64,000 nt of DNA, taken from positions 1 to 64,000 of the forward strand of contig JAJDZV010000007.1 in assembly GCA_022824465.1 (NCBI GenBank). The letters are read 5' to 3'. This document shows positions 1 to 8,240 of the stretch, piece after piece (position 1 is the first letter of the stretch; the number at the start of each line of letters is the position of its first letter). Under the pieces are notes generated by a model. That model was not told where the DNA came from. It made no database searches and worked only from the letters and a program-made list of their open reading frames with translations. The stretch comes from Anaerolineae bacterium (lineage in GTDB: Bacteria; Chloroflexota; Anaerolineae; Aggregatilineales; Phototrophicaceae). The position numbers and the translations under genes are program-made.

Positions 1-83
1 CCGTAATGAGCTTCCCGTTCGACTTGCATGTATTAGGCACGCCGCCAACGTTCATCCTGAGCCAGGATCAAACTCTCCGTATT
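1..83 (-). rRNA. rrs: 16S ribosomal RNA, 5' end (partial)
   Basis: The reverse complement reads GAGTTTGATCCTGGCTCAG followed by a GGCGGCGTGCCTAATACATG-like segment, the conserved 5' end of bacterial 16S rRNA. Only the first ~83 nt are present; the gene continues off the left edge. The mature 5' end is placed by analogy with E. coli, about 8 nt before GAGTTTG. The fragment is too short for reliable taxonomy. Confidence 0.96.
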
Positions 84-124
84 CACAGGGTTTGATTTCG
101 CTCTGTCTTAACCTGCTATTCTGA

Positions 125-136
125 TGTTAACCAGCA
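125..136 (-). promoter_or_regulatory. boxA-like antitermination element in the rRNA leader
   Basis: On the minus strand the leader contains TGCTGGTTAACA, matching the boxA consensus TGCTCTTTAACA at 10 of 12 positions. It lies about 40 nt before the mature 16S end and downstream of the promoter, the usual place for the site bound by NusB/NusE. The match is seen directly; function is inferred. Confidence 0.6.
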
Positions 137-163
137 CTCACCACTAACTAACGCCGTGATATC

Positions 164-187
164 AAAAAGCGAGAGCTCCCTCTCACT
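164..187 (-). terminator. Hairpin plus T-tract in the rRNA leader (attenuator-like)
   Basis: On the minus strand AGTGAGAG-GGAG-CTCTCGCT forms an 8-bp stem with one G-U pair and is followed directly by TTTT. It lies just after the predicted transcription start and before the boxA-like site. It has the form of an intrinsic terminator, so it may act as an attenuator overcome by antitermination; it could instead be a processing stem. Confidence 0.5.
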
Positions 188-199
188 TTCTGTGCGCAT

Positions 200-228
200 A
201 GCGTATCAACAAGCGCCGGGCGTGTCAA
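200..228 (-). promoter_or_regulatory. rRNA operon promoter
   Basis: On the minus strand a perfect -35 box TTGACA is followed after 17 bp by TACGCT, a weaker -10. The predicted start is about 110 nt before mature 16S. A perfect -35 with 17-bp spacing directly upstream of 16S makes this the best rRNA promoter candidate. Confidence 0.7.
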
Positions 229-333
229 GGACAAATTGGCGTAACAGAAGAAACAGATCGGACTAGCCAGCGCAGCCGCCAAACCGCGGGACCGAGAAAC
301 GCGGGCGAACAAAAGGCCCCTGTGCTTAATCTG

Positions 334-2364
334 CTACTTCACGCGCACCAGACGGTAGGTCTCGCCCGAAAAGACTAATTCAAAACGCTCCTTGTCAGTC
401 TGATAGAGAGCGTCGATCATCCAGGCATATCCCTTTGGAAATAACAGGTAATCTATGCCGTAGCGATCGACAATCGCAAGCTTCTCTTCCACCGGCGTAT
501 CGCCATCATACAGTCGGAGGTTGTCGCTAAGTTGGGATTCCGCCTGCGCCTGCGGCATGTTGGAGTAGTACGACATGCGCTCCGCTGTGAAGCGCGAGAG
601 CTCAATGACTTTCCAACTCAATGTCATCGCCCGGCTGCGGGACTCCGGGCTTGCCGCGAACCAAACGCGATCATCGTGAGTGGCTTCAACATACTCGCCG
701 ATTTCAAGCAATTCGGCGTCGCCGGATGTCGCGGTCGCCAGATCGCCGCTGACGTTTGCTCTGGGACTGAATTGGAGGAAGTGCCCAGTGAGAATGGCGG
801 CGACAGCCATAAGCGGCAATAGCGCACGCTCATTGCCAAGCCGGCCAATCGCGTCAAGCCGGCTCGGCCGAGCACGCCGCGCGACCGTTATCCCGGTCTC
901 GATGACGTAGCCGAGCATATAGCCGTAGGGCATAAGCCACAATACGCGAACAACATGATAAAAGGACACCACGCGACCGTAGATCCAGGCGGTGAACGGC
1001 AAAAGCCCGAAGCCAATCGCAAGCGCGAAAGCCAGCATCAAGCGGCTGCGGGGATCGAGCCGGCGCGCAAGGACCGCCACTACTGTCAGCGCAACCAGAA
1101 TATAGGTAAAACTGCCTGCCAGTACCGGATGTATCGCATAGAAGCTGTTGCCATTGTCAAGAGGATTGGCGGCGTCGTACATGTGAATGGTGTTGCCGCC
1201 GGTTTCCGGCAAGTCCTCAAAGTGGTAGATGGAAGTGTCCGCAGTGTTCAAGCGTGTGAAAATCGCCGGACTAAACAGCAGCATCATGAGCAGGAGCAAA
1301 TGCAGGGCGGCCATTCGGGCGGCGCGATTCACGACGAATGTGATAACTGCATAGCCGGCGATGATACAGACGGCGAAACCTCCGGCAATGGCGTGAACAC
1401 AGGCAGTCGCCAGGAATGACAACACGAAGGCGAAAAGCGTTCGTCGGTTTCCGGTTGTGATGTATTGATAGGCGCTGGAAATGGCTATCGGCGCCAGCGC
1501 GAACGCGGCGACCGCCTTATCCAACAGACCGCGTGCGAAAAACTGCGACCCAGGTTGGGGACCGATCTGCGCCACCAGGCTGTAGGCGAACAAACCCAGG
1601 CAGACATAGACCAGCGATGCCTTACGGCTATGGTTCAGATTCCGCGCGAATACATACATGCCAGCGACCGACATGAGCATCACAAATGGGTTCACCAAAT
1701 AACGCGCGAGCAGGATAGTCGTCCCGCTTATCTCGACCACCAGCGCTTGCGCCAACACCCAGTAGGTGAAGTACATGCGGTCGGCGATGGGATTGCCGGT
1801 TTCATAATAGGGCTCCGCCCAGCCCAGCGGCTCATCGCGCAGGAAGCCGTTGACGGCCGCATGATGGCGGTTCTGATCGTCGGTGGTTGGTGTTGCGAGG
1901 ATGCTGGAATGGGCGTAGAGCGCCACTTGCACGAGGATGATTGCGAGCAAGGCGGCGATTGCCGCATCACATCTTAATTTGATTGCGGTCCGGCCGCGCG
2001 CTCGCCACAAGACCGCCGCAAAGCCGAGCAGCGCCAAGGCATGCCAGATTAACTCGACGGTATTGATGTGCAGCCTCAGCGTCCGCGTGAAGAGACCCAG
2101 AACGGTAATTAACGCGACCGAGAAGGTAAATCCATAGCCAATGCAGTCGATGAGGTCCCAGTCATCCCGGGCTGGCGCCAGGCTAAAGAGGTAAGCGCCG
2201 GGCAAAATGAAGACCAGAAGACCGACAATGATACGCAGCCAGGGCGACACCAACACGACACCAGCGAGACTTAGCGCCAAGCCAGCAAGCACAATCAGCC
2301 CGCTGATAAGCAACAGGACGCGGTCATTAAGCCAGTATTGGAAGAAAGCAGAGAGGGGCTTCAA
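334..2364 (-). CDS. Polytopic membrane protein, probable GT-C type glycosyltransferase (paralog 1)
   Basis: This 676-residue protein has about a dozen hydrophobic segments over residues 15-520 and a soluble C-terminal domain. The N-terminal third has an acidic loop (PTTDDQNRHH) followed by FLRDEPLGWAEP. An acidic first external loop and a soluble C-terminus ending in an RYGIDYLLF motif are typical of lipid-linked-sugar glycosyltransferases with the GT-C fold, but no substrate can be named. The TTG start is supported by GAGG seven bases upstream. It is a tandem paralog of the next gene upstream and is probably part of the recR-linked minus-strand unit. Its role in cell-envelope glycan synthesis is inferred. 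Confidence 0.75.
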   Translation of the reverse strand: MKPLSAFFQYWLNDRVLLLISGLIVLAGLALSLAGVVLVSPWLRIIVGLLVFILPGAYLFSLAPARDDWDLIDCIGYGFTFSVALITVLGLFTRTLRLHINTVELIWHALALLGFAAVLWRARGRTAIKLRCDAAIAALLAIILVQVALYAHSSILATPTTDDQNRHHAAVNGFLRDEPLGWAEPYYETGNPIADRMYFTYWVLAQALVVEISGTTILLARYLVNPFVMLMSVAGMYVFARNLNHSRKASLVYVCLGLFAYSLVAQIGPQPGSQFFARGLLDKAVAAFALAPIAISSAYQYITTGNRRTLFAFVLSFLATACVHAIAGGFAVCIIAGYAVITFVVNRAARMAALHLLLLMMLLFSPAIFTRLNTADTSIYHFEDLPETGGNTIHMYDAANPLDNGNSFYAIHPVLAGSFTYILVALTVVAVLARRLDPRSRLMLAFALAIGFGLLPFTAWIYGRVVSFYHVVRVLWLMPYGYMLGYVIETGITVARRARPSRLDAIGRLGNERALLPLMAVAAILTGHFLQFSPRANVSGDLATATSGDAELLEIGEYVEATHDDRVWFAASPESRSRAMTLSWKVIELSRFTAERMSYYSNMPQAQAESQLSDNLRLYDGDTPVEEKLAIVDRYGIDYLLFPKGYAWMIDALYQTDKERFELVFSGETYRLVRVK

Positions 2365-2548
2365 TTGCAGACCTCGCTACATAATCGAGAGTTGTGCGCA
2401 AGCATGTCCGATATATGCGTCTGTACGACATTGCTTGACGATTCGGCGCAAGCTCCTTAATCGAGCTTTCGCGCGCTGGCAATGGGCTCATGTCACAGTG
2501 AGAATCATTCGAAATTGTATCGCTGGCGACAAGCGGCGCTGCGGAGCT

Positions 2549-4582
2549 TCAATGAATCCTGACCAAGCGTAGCGTATCGCTAGAATATACAAGCTCAAAG
2601 CGCTGATTATCAGTCTGATAGAGCCCGTCAATCATCCAGGCGTATTTCTTGTCGAACAGCAAGTAGTCAATGCCATATCGGTCGATAATTGCCAGCTTCT
2701 CTTCCACAGGAATATCCTTGTACAAACGGTAATTGTCGTCGGTTTGGACGCGCATGCTTTCAAGTGGCAGATTTGAATAATAGGACATGCGCTCCGGAGT
2801 AAACCGGGAGAGCGAGACGACCTTCCAGTGCATAGCGATGATTGGCTTGCGATAGCTCTCGCTGGCAGCAATCCAGACACGATGATCATGCTGACCATCA
2901 ATATACGTAGCAATTTCCAGCAGCGGGGCATCGCGGCTGGGCGCCAGCGCGAAGTCCCGGCTGAAATTTATTCTGCTCCTAGAACTGAGAACATGCAAAG
3001 TTACTAGCAAAATCAGCGTGGTCAATGCGACAAGCAACCGGTCCCTAGCTTCGGCGCCGATGCTTCGGGCGACGTCAGGTTTCAGTTGATTCACGAGTTC
3101 CCAGCCCGACTCGAGGGCAAAGCCTAGCATGTAGCCGTAGGGCATTATCCACAGTATTCGCGCCACGAGGTTGTATGCCACTAGCCGAGCGTAAATCCAG
3201 GCGGTGAATGGCAGCAACCCGATGCTGATGGCAATCACATAAGCCAGCATCAGTTTGCTTCTGGCGTCAAGGCGTCGCGCTAGGGCGAACAGAAAAACGA
3301 GCGGCGCCAGAAAATACGTCAGGTGGCCGGCGGCGACAGGGCTGATGGCATACAATCTCTCGCTGCTATTGAGAGGATTGACCGTGTCGTAAACCACAAT
3401 TTTGCTTGCGAAGGCATCATCGACAGAGTCAAAATTATAGATCGTATTCTCCGCCGTGCCCAAGCGCACAAGGAGCGCAGGCGCAAATAGGATAAGGGTC
3501 ACAAAGCCAATCCGAAGCGCGTCTCTACGCTCGGCAGCGCCAGCCATGAATTGAATCAGGCACCAGATGCCGATAACGGCGACGGAAAATCCGCCCAGAA
3601 CCGCATGTACCGAGACAACCGCCCACATTGCCAGGGCGAAACCGAAATAAGCGCGCCAATGTCTAGCTTGCGAGCTTAAGTAGGCGCTTGAGATGGCAAG
3701 GGGCGCAAGCGCGAATGCGGCTACAATTTTGTCGTATTGGCTGCGTACAAGTAGCCTGACGCCGGCCTGGGGATCGACTTCGGCAACCAGGCTCAAGGCG
3801 AGTAATCCCAAACCAACATAAACCAAGGATGACTGACGGCTGTGCCGAAGATTTCGAGCGAATACATACATTCCTGCTGTAGACACCAGTACCACAAATG
3901 GGCTTATCAGATAGCGCGCCTGCATTATCGGCGCCCCGCTGATCTCGACAATCAGCGCTTGAGCCAAGACCCAATAAGTCAGATACATGCGGTCGGCGAT
4001 GGGATTGCCTGATTCGTAGTGCGGCTCCGCCCAGCCCAGCGGCTCATCGCGGAGGAAAGCGTTAACCTGGGCGTGATGAAGATACTGATCATTGTTCTTG
4101 TCCGCCGCTAGAAGACTGGCATAAGCGAAGAGCGCGGCCAGAATCAGGATTGCTGCGAGCATCGCTATAGTAGGCGGACGCAACTGGAGATTAATCGCAA
4201 GCGACCGCCGCCCGCGGCAAAAGACCGCCGCAAATCCGACTATCGCCAACGCATGCCAGATGAACTCGACGGTATCGATGTGCAGCTTCAGCGTCCGCGT
4301 GATGAGACCCAGCAGCGTAATCAGCGCGATCGAGAAAGCAAAGCCGTAGCCGACGACGTCCATGATGTCCCAGTCGTCGCGCGCTGGCACAAGCGCGAAG
4401 AGATATCCGCCCGGCAAAATGAAGACCAGCAGGCCGACGATGACGCGCAGCCAAGGCGAGACAAAGGCGAAATCGCCGAGACTGAGCGCGATGCCCGCAA
4501 GCGCAAGCAGTCCGCCCAAGACGACATAGAAGCGCGGCAGGCGAAGGTAATGCTGTATCGCGTTCCAGGCTGATTGCGTCAC
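2549..4582 (-). CDS. Polytopic membrane protein, probable GT-C type glycosyltransferase (paralog 2)
   Basis: This 677-residue protein matches the downstream paralog along its whole length. It shares FLRDEPLGWAEP near residue 175, the central GNPIADRMY segment and a C-terminal RYGIDYLLF/YAWMID block. The acidic loop differs (DKNNDQ versus TTDDQ), so acceptor or donor preference may have diverged. Its GTG start overlaps the recR stop in a GTGA tetranucleotide, indicating translational coupling. About 185 bp separate it from paralog 1. The GT-C call is inferred from topology and the soluble C-terminal domain, not from a recognised catalytic signature. Confidence 0.75.
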   Translation of the reverse strand: MTQSAWNAIQHYLRLPRFYVVLGGLLALAGIALSLGDFAFVSPWLRVIVGLLVFILPGGYLFALVPARDDWDIMDVVGYGFAFSIALITLLGLITRTLKLHIDTVEFIWHALAIVGFAAVFCRGRRSLAINLQLRPPTIAMLAAILILAALFAYASLLAADKNNDQYLHHAQVNAFLRDEPLGWAEPHYESGNPIADRMYLTYWVLAQALIVEISGAPIMQARYLISPFVVLVSTAGMYVFARNLRHSRQSSLVYVGLGLLALSLVAEVDPQAGVRLLVRSQYDKIVAAFALAPLAISSAYLSSQARHWRAYFGFALAMWAVVSVHAVLGGFSVAVIGIWCLIQFMAGAAERRDALRIGFVTLILFAPALLVRLGTAENTIYNFDSVDDAFASKIVVYDTVNPLNSSERLYAISPVAAGHLTYFLAPLVFLFALARRLDARSKLMLAYVIAISIGLLPFTAWIYARLVAYNLVARILWIMPYGYMLGFALESGWELVNQLKPDVARSIGAEARDRLLVALTTLILLVTLHVLSSRSRINFSRDFALAPSRDAPLLEIATYIDGQHDHRVWIAASESYRKPIIAMHWKVVSLSRFTPERMSYYSNLPLESMRVQTDDNYRLYKDIPVEEKLAIIDRYGIDYLLFDKKYAWMIDGLYQTDNQRFELVYSSDTLRLVRIH

Positions 4583-5181
4583 AAGTCGCTGCGGCCTTCA
4601 AGCGCTCGCATAAGCGTGACGGAGTCGACATATTCCAGGTCGCCGCCGGTTGGCAGTCCGCGCGCCAGTCGTGTCACTTTGACTCTTGTCGGCGCCAATT
4701 CCCGCTGGAGGTACATCGCGGTGGCATCGCCTTCCATGCCCGGGTTGGTGGCGATGATTATTTCGCTCGCTCCGCCCTGCTTAACGCGCTCCACCAATTC
4801 GCGAATCTTGAGCTCATCGGGTCCGATGCCGTCGACTGGCGAAATGGCGCCATGAAGCACATGGTAGCGTCCCTTGTATATTCCGGTGCGCTCGATCGCC
4901 ATCAAATCCAGGGGCTCTTCCACCACAGCCAAGGTATCGGCCGCGCGATCGGCCGCGCTGCAAATCGGGCAGGGGTCCGCTACAGTGATGTTGAAGCAGA
5001 CGCTGCAAAGGCGGGTATCTACTTTGAGGCGATTCAGAGCGTCCGCCAAGCCAAGCGAAAATTCGTCAGGCGCGCGTAGCAGGAAGAATGTCAACCGGGA
5101 AGCGGTCTTCGGTCCGACGCCGGGCAAGCGCGAAAAAGCCTCAACCAACTTGGTTACCGGTTCGGGGATGGCGCTGCTCAT
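4579..5181 (-). CDS. recR: Recombination mediator protein RecR
   Basis: RecR works with RecO and RecF to load RecA on gapped DNA in the cytoplasm. The 200-residue length is normal. An N-terminal helix-hairpin-helix region has LPGVGPKTASRL. The zinc finger CSVCFNITVADPCPIC lies near residue 60. The Toprim domain follows, with VVEEPLDL and HVLHGAISPVDGIGP. It lies downstream of ybaB in the classic dnaX-ybaB-recR order and overlaps the following membrane gene by 4 bp. Confidence 0.97.
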   Translation of the reverse strand: MSSAIPEPVTKLVEAFSRLPGVGPKTASRLTFFLLRAPDEFSLGLADALNRLKVDTRLCSVCFNITVADPCPICSAADRAADTLAVVEEPLDLMAIERTGIYKGRYHVLHGAISPVDGIGPDELKIRELVERVKQGGASEIIIATNPGMEGDATAMYLQRELAPTRVKVTRLARGLPTGGDLEYVDSVTLMRALEGRSDL

Positions 5182-5247
5182 CGCATATGCCTGGATGCCT
5201 ACATTTGTTGGACAGGCTAAGCCAAACGGAGATCCTGCGGCCTCGAG

Positions 5248-5622
5248 CTAGCCGAGCAGCCCGCCCAAACCCGGGAGATCGCCCAAGCCGCCGGTGATCG
5301 CTTCCATACGCTCAGCCGCCATGGCTTGGCTCTGTTCGATTCCTTGATTGACCGCAGCGACGAGCAAGTCCTGGAGGTCGGTCAGCCATTCTTCATCATC
5401 CATATCAATGACGTCGGGATTGATCTCGACCGATTGCACGCGCTGGTGGCCCGTGATGACAATCTTGATGGCGCCGCCGCCGACAGAGACCTCAGTCGTC
5501 TCGCGCTCAAGGCTCTCCTGCGCTTCGGCCATATCCTGCTGCATCTTCTGCAGCATGGCCATTGGGTTGGCGCCGCCGGGGAGTCCGCCAGATCCGCGCC
5601 TGCTGCCGCGTCGTTTGCTCAT
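5248..5622 (-). CDS. YbaB/EbfC family nucleoid-associated protein
   Basis: This 124-residue protein has a basic Gly-rich N-terminus and then the family core: MLQKMQQDMAEAQESL, a Gly-rich turn, IKIVITGHQRV and a DLLVAAVNQG helix. YbaB/EbfC proteins are small DNA-binding dimers almost always linked to dnaX and recR, as here. The N-terminal extension (KRRGSRRGSGG) is longer than in E. coli and could add DNA contacts. The C-terminal GLGDLPGLGGLLG tail is low complexity. The dnaX-recR context makes the assignment firm, although its exact function is poorly known in any organism. Confidence 0.93.
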   Translation of the reverse strand: MSKRRGSRRGSGGLPGGANPMAMLQKMQQDMAEAQESLERETTEVSVGGGAIKIVITGHQRVQSVEINPDVIDMDDEEWLTDLQDLLVAAVNQGIEQSQAMAAERMEAITGGLGDLPGLGGLLG

Positions 5623-5700
5623 GCTGTTTCTCCTGGAATCGCTTGGCTTGTGGCTGCGACCTAACTATAGGTAATTCTGCCGAATCGCACAACGCGGAAG

Positions 5701-6481
5701 TCAACTGACGGCTTGCGGATTCAGCAAATACACATGCGCGCCATAAGGCGGGTTTTCAAAGACGAACTGGGCGCCGCGCTGCGCCATGGCGTCGCGGCTC
5801 AGCTCGGGATCCATAACGACGGCATAGAGCGGACGATCCGGCAACTGCGCTTGCATGACGCCGAGCAGATCGCGATAATCATCCTCGCTGATCCTCGGAT
5901 CATAGAATACGGGCTGATCTATGATGCGCTGGTCGCATTCCGCCATGAAATCGGAATACAGCTTCCCGCCTTTCGACAAATAATTCAGTCGTTCATGCAA
6001 GAGCTTTGCTTTCGGCGTGTTAACACGGGGCACGAGCACGACTGCTTCGTCAGGCGAATTATCCCTGATCCACGGGAACGCGGCAATCGGCCGCCGAGTG
6101 TTTCGGCTGAAGGCAAGACGCCCGCGTGCGGGATGCGAACCGTGCTTCCGCCGGCCGCCATTTGATCGACCAAGCGATGCGAACCGTAAGCGGCATTGGG
6201 CATTCAATAACGCAAGCGCGATCAAGGCTTTTACCCCCGGCATCAACACTTCCGAAGGTCGACCTTGAACCGCGCGCCTGCAGCGTCAGAGGCGCCAGCG
6301 GAAGAAGTACGGTGATGCCCAACAGCGCCGACCAGATGTTGATGTTGAGCGGCAGCAACAAATAGAGAATATAGCCGACGCCGACGAAGAGCCCCGCAAC
6401 TAGAAGTTGAAGCGGTAGAAGCGCCTCCACAACCACCAGGGATAGCAGCGCCCAAGCGACGCCAAGCTGGGAATCATTCAC
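5701..6481 (-). pseudogene. Frame-disrupted membrane protein gene between dnaX and ybaB
   Basis: No single frame covers this stretch. From 6481 one frame encodes two or three hydrophobic helices (about 70 residues, overlapping the dnaX stop by 8 bp). It then becomes Arg/Ser-rich. A second frame reads plausibly around 6200-6095 (AYGSHRLVDQMAAGG). A third frame encodes a well-behaved soluble domain from about 6085 to 5701 (FPWIRDNSPDEAVVLVP to the stop). Joined, they would give a protein of about 255 residues with N-terminal transmembrane helices and a soluble C-terminal domain. The automatic ORFs 5701-6249 and 6059-6481 are the two largest pieces. It may be a decaying gene or the result of two or more indel errors; a homopolymer-rich stretch (TTTTACCCCCGG) lies near the first break. 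Confidence 0.5.
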
Positions 6482-8051
6482 CGACTACGCCTCCGAGCCG
6501 CTTGCCTGCGGCGATGAGCGGATCGTCCGCGACCGGCGCTGTATCTCGGGCGGCATCATCCGGCGTCAGCGCGTCATCCACCACCTGCACTTCCAGACGC
6601 AGCTTTACTTCGTGCAAATCGAAAATCGCTTGCTCGATTACTTTGGCGCGTTTTGGTTCGGAGATCTTCTGTTTGAAGACTTCTTTCGGCACACCGAGAA
6701 TCAGCCGATTGCCATCAATCAGCCGGACGTGCGCATGGGCGAGCAAGGGCGGCAAATTCTTGTTGTAGCGATACAGCCGGCCGAGAATGTCGTCCCAGCC
6801 GCCGTGAATCTTCGCCACCGGATATATCGGCGTCTCGCCCGGCCGGCTGCTGGCGGCGCGCTCGAAGTTTGCCTGCATGGCGATCGGCTCTTGACGGACA
6901 GGCCCCTCTTCCGAGCGCGCTTGCGAGCCTGGCGATGGCGCAGCAATTGCAGGCGCTTTTGCTGTGCCGTCTTCCTCCAAGACCTCGACATAAGCCAACT
7001 CAAGCGACAACTGCGGTTGCCAGCCGCCGGTATAAGCATTCACCGCGGCATTGAAGGCGCGAATGGCATTGAGCAGTCGGGAGCGCTCAATGCGCTGCGC
7101 CAGATCGCCGTAACGCCGCTGCTCTTCTTGCGCCGCTTCGATCAGGTCAGCGCTGGCGGTTTGCGCCAACATGATGTTGCGCAAGACATTGACCAATTGT
7201 TGCCCGAACTGGCGCGGATCAATGCCGCTGTCAATCGCGAGGTTGATGACATGGATACCGCGCGCGACATCTTCTTCGACGAGCGCCTCAACCAGGTCAT
7301 GGACTTGCATGGCGCTGGCCGTGCCCAGCAGTTGCTGCGCCAACGCCAGCGTTATTGTCTCGGCCGGGTCGGCGACGATCTGATCGAGCAAGCTGATGCT
7401 ATCGCGGACGCTGCCGGTTCCCTGCCGCGCGATCAGTTCCAGCGCCCGCGGTTCAATCGATAGCGACTCGGCTTCGGCGATGAGAGCCAGTCGCTCAGTG
7501 AGTTCGCTTAGGGACACGCGCCGAAACTCGAATTGCAGACAGCGGCTCTTGATGGTGGCCGGCACTCTGTCAATCTCGGTGGTAGCCAGCGCGAAGAGGG
7601 CGTGATCGGGCGGCTCCTCCAAGGTCTTCAGCAAAGCGTCAAAGGCGTTGCCGCTGAAACGATGCACTTCGTCAATGATATAGACCTTGAAAGCGCCTTC
7701 GCCAGGAGCAAAAGCGATCTTGTCGCGTAATTCGCGGACATCGTCAACGCCGGTGTGCGAGGCGGCGTCAATCTCAATTAGATCTAGGTAACGCCCCTCA
7801 TTGACCGCGATGCAATTGGCGCAAGCATTGCAGGGACGATTAGCCGGGTCGTCGCTCGTGCAATTGACCGCTTTCGCCAGCAGACGGGCGGTAGTAGTTT
7901 TGCCCGTGCCGCGCGGTCCGCTGAACAGATAGGCATGCCGTATGCGTCCGCGCGCCAGGGCGTTGCGCAATGTGCGCGTGATATGCTCCTGTCCGACTAC
8001 ATCGTCAAATGAGAGCGGACGCCACTTGAGGTAGAGGGCTTGCTCGGGCAC
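6474..8051 (-). CDS. dnaX: DNA polymerase III subunit gamma/tau
   Basis: This is the clamp-loader ATPase of the replicative polymerase. The 525-residue protein has Walker A GPRGTGKTTTARLL near residue 45 and a zinc module with Cys residues around CNACANC. Walker B IIDEVHRFS and a sensor/SRC segment (IKSRCLQFEFRR) follow, then the domain III helices. The C-terminal ~150 residues contain a linker and a polymerase-contacting domain. It heads the minus-strand dnaX-ybaB-recR group. I saw no clear slippery run to support programmed frameshifting. Confidence 0.97.
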   Translation of the reverse strand: MPEQALYLKWRPLSFDDVVGQEHITRTLRNALARGRIRHAYLFSGPRGTGKTTTARLLAKAVNCTSDDPANRPCNACANCIAVNEGRYLDLIEIDAASHTGVDDVRELRDKIAFAPGEGAFKVYIIDEVHRFSGNAFDALLKTLEEPPDHALFALATTEIDRVPATIKSRCLQFEFRRVSLSELTERLALIAEAESLSIEPRALELIARQGTGSVRDSISLLDQIVADPAETITLALAQQLLGTASAMQVHDLVEALVEEDVARGIHVINLAIDSGIDPRQFGQQLVNVLRNIMLAQTASADLIEAAQEEQRRYGDLAQRIERSRLLNAIRAFNAAVNAYTGGWQPQLSLELAYVEVLEEDGTAKAPAIAAPSPGSQARSEEGPVRQEPIAMQANFERAASSRPGETPIYPVAKIHGGWDDILGRLYRYNKNLPPLLAHAHVRLIDGNRLILGVPKEVFKQKISEPKRAKVIEQAIFDLHEVKLRLEVQVVDDALTPDDAARDTAPVADDPLIAAGKRLGGVVGE

Positions 8052-8240
8052 GCGTTGTCCTCCGCGATTCTATCGTCAGTCTAGCACCAGCGGTCGAGGC
8101 AATCAAGCGGAGGCGGAAGACGAGCAAAGCCGCATCAATGTAAGAGTGGCGGTCTTCGAGGCATCAAGACTTACAGAACGCGCTGCCATCCAGCGTTGTT
8201 GTAAAAGGAACCTTTGCATTTTATTTGGTCGGAGGCGGTC

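Noticed and set aside
6474-8051. Programmed frameshift in dnaX
   Set aside because: No clear A-run slippery sequence followed by a stem was found by eye.
8052-8213. SRP RNA (ffs) near dnaX
   Set aside because: The GGAA/GNAR tetraloop hairpin of SRP RNA is not seen; only plain sequence.
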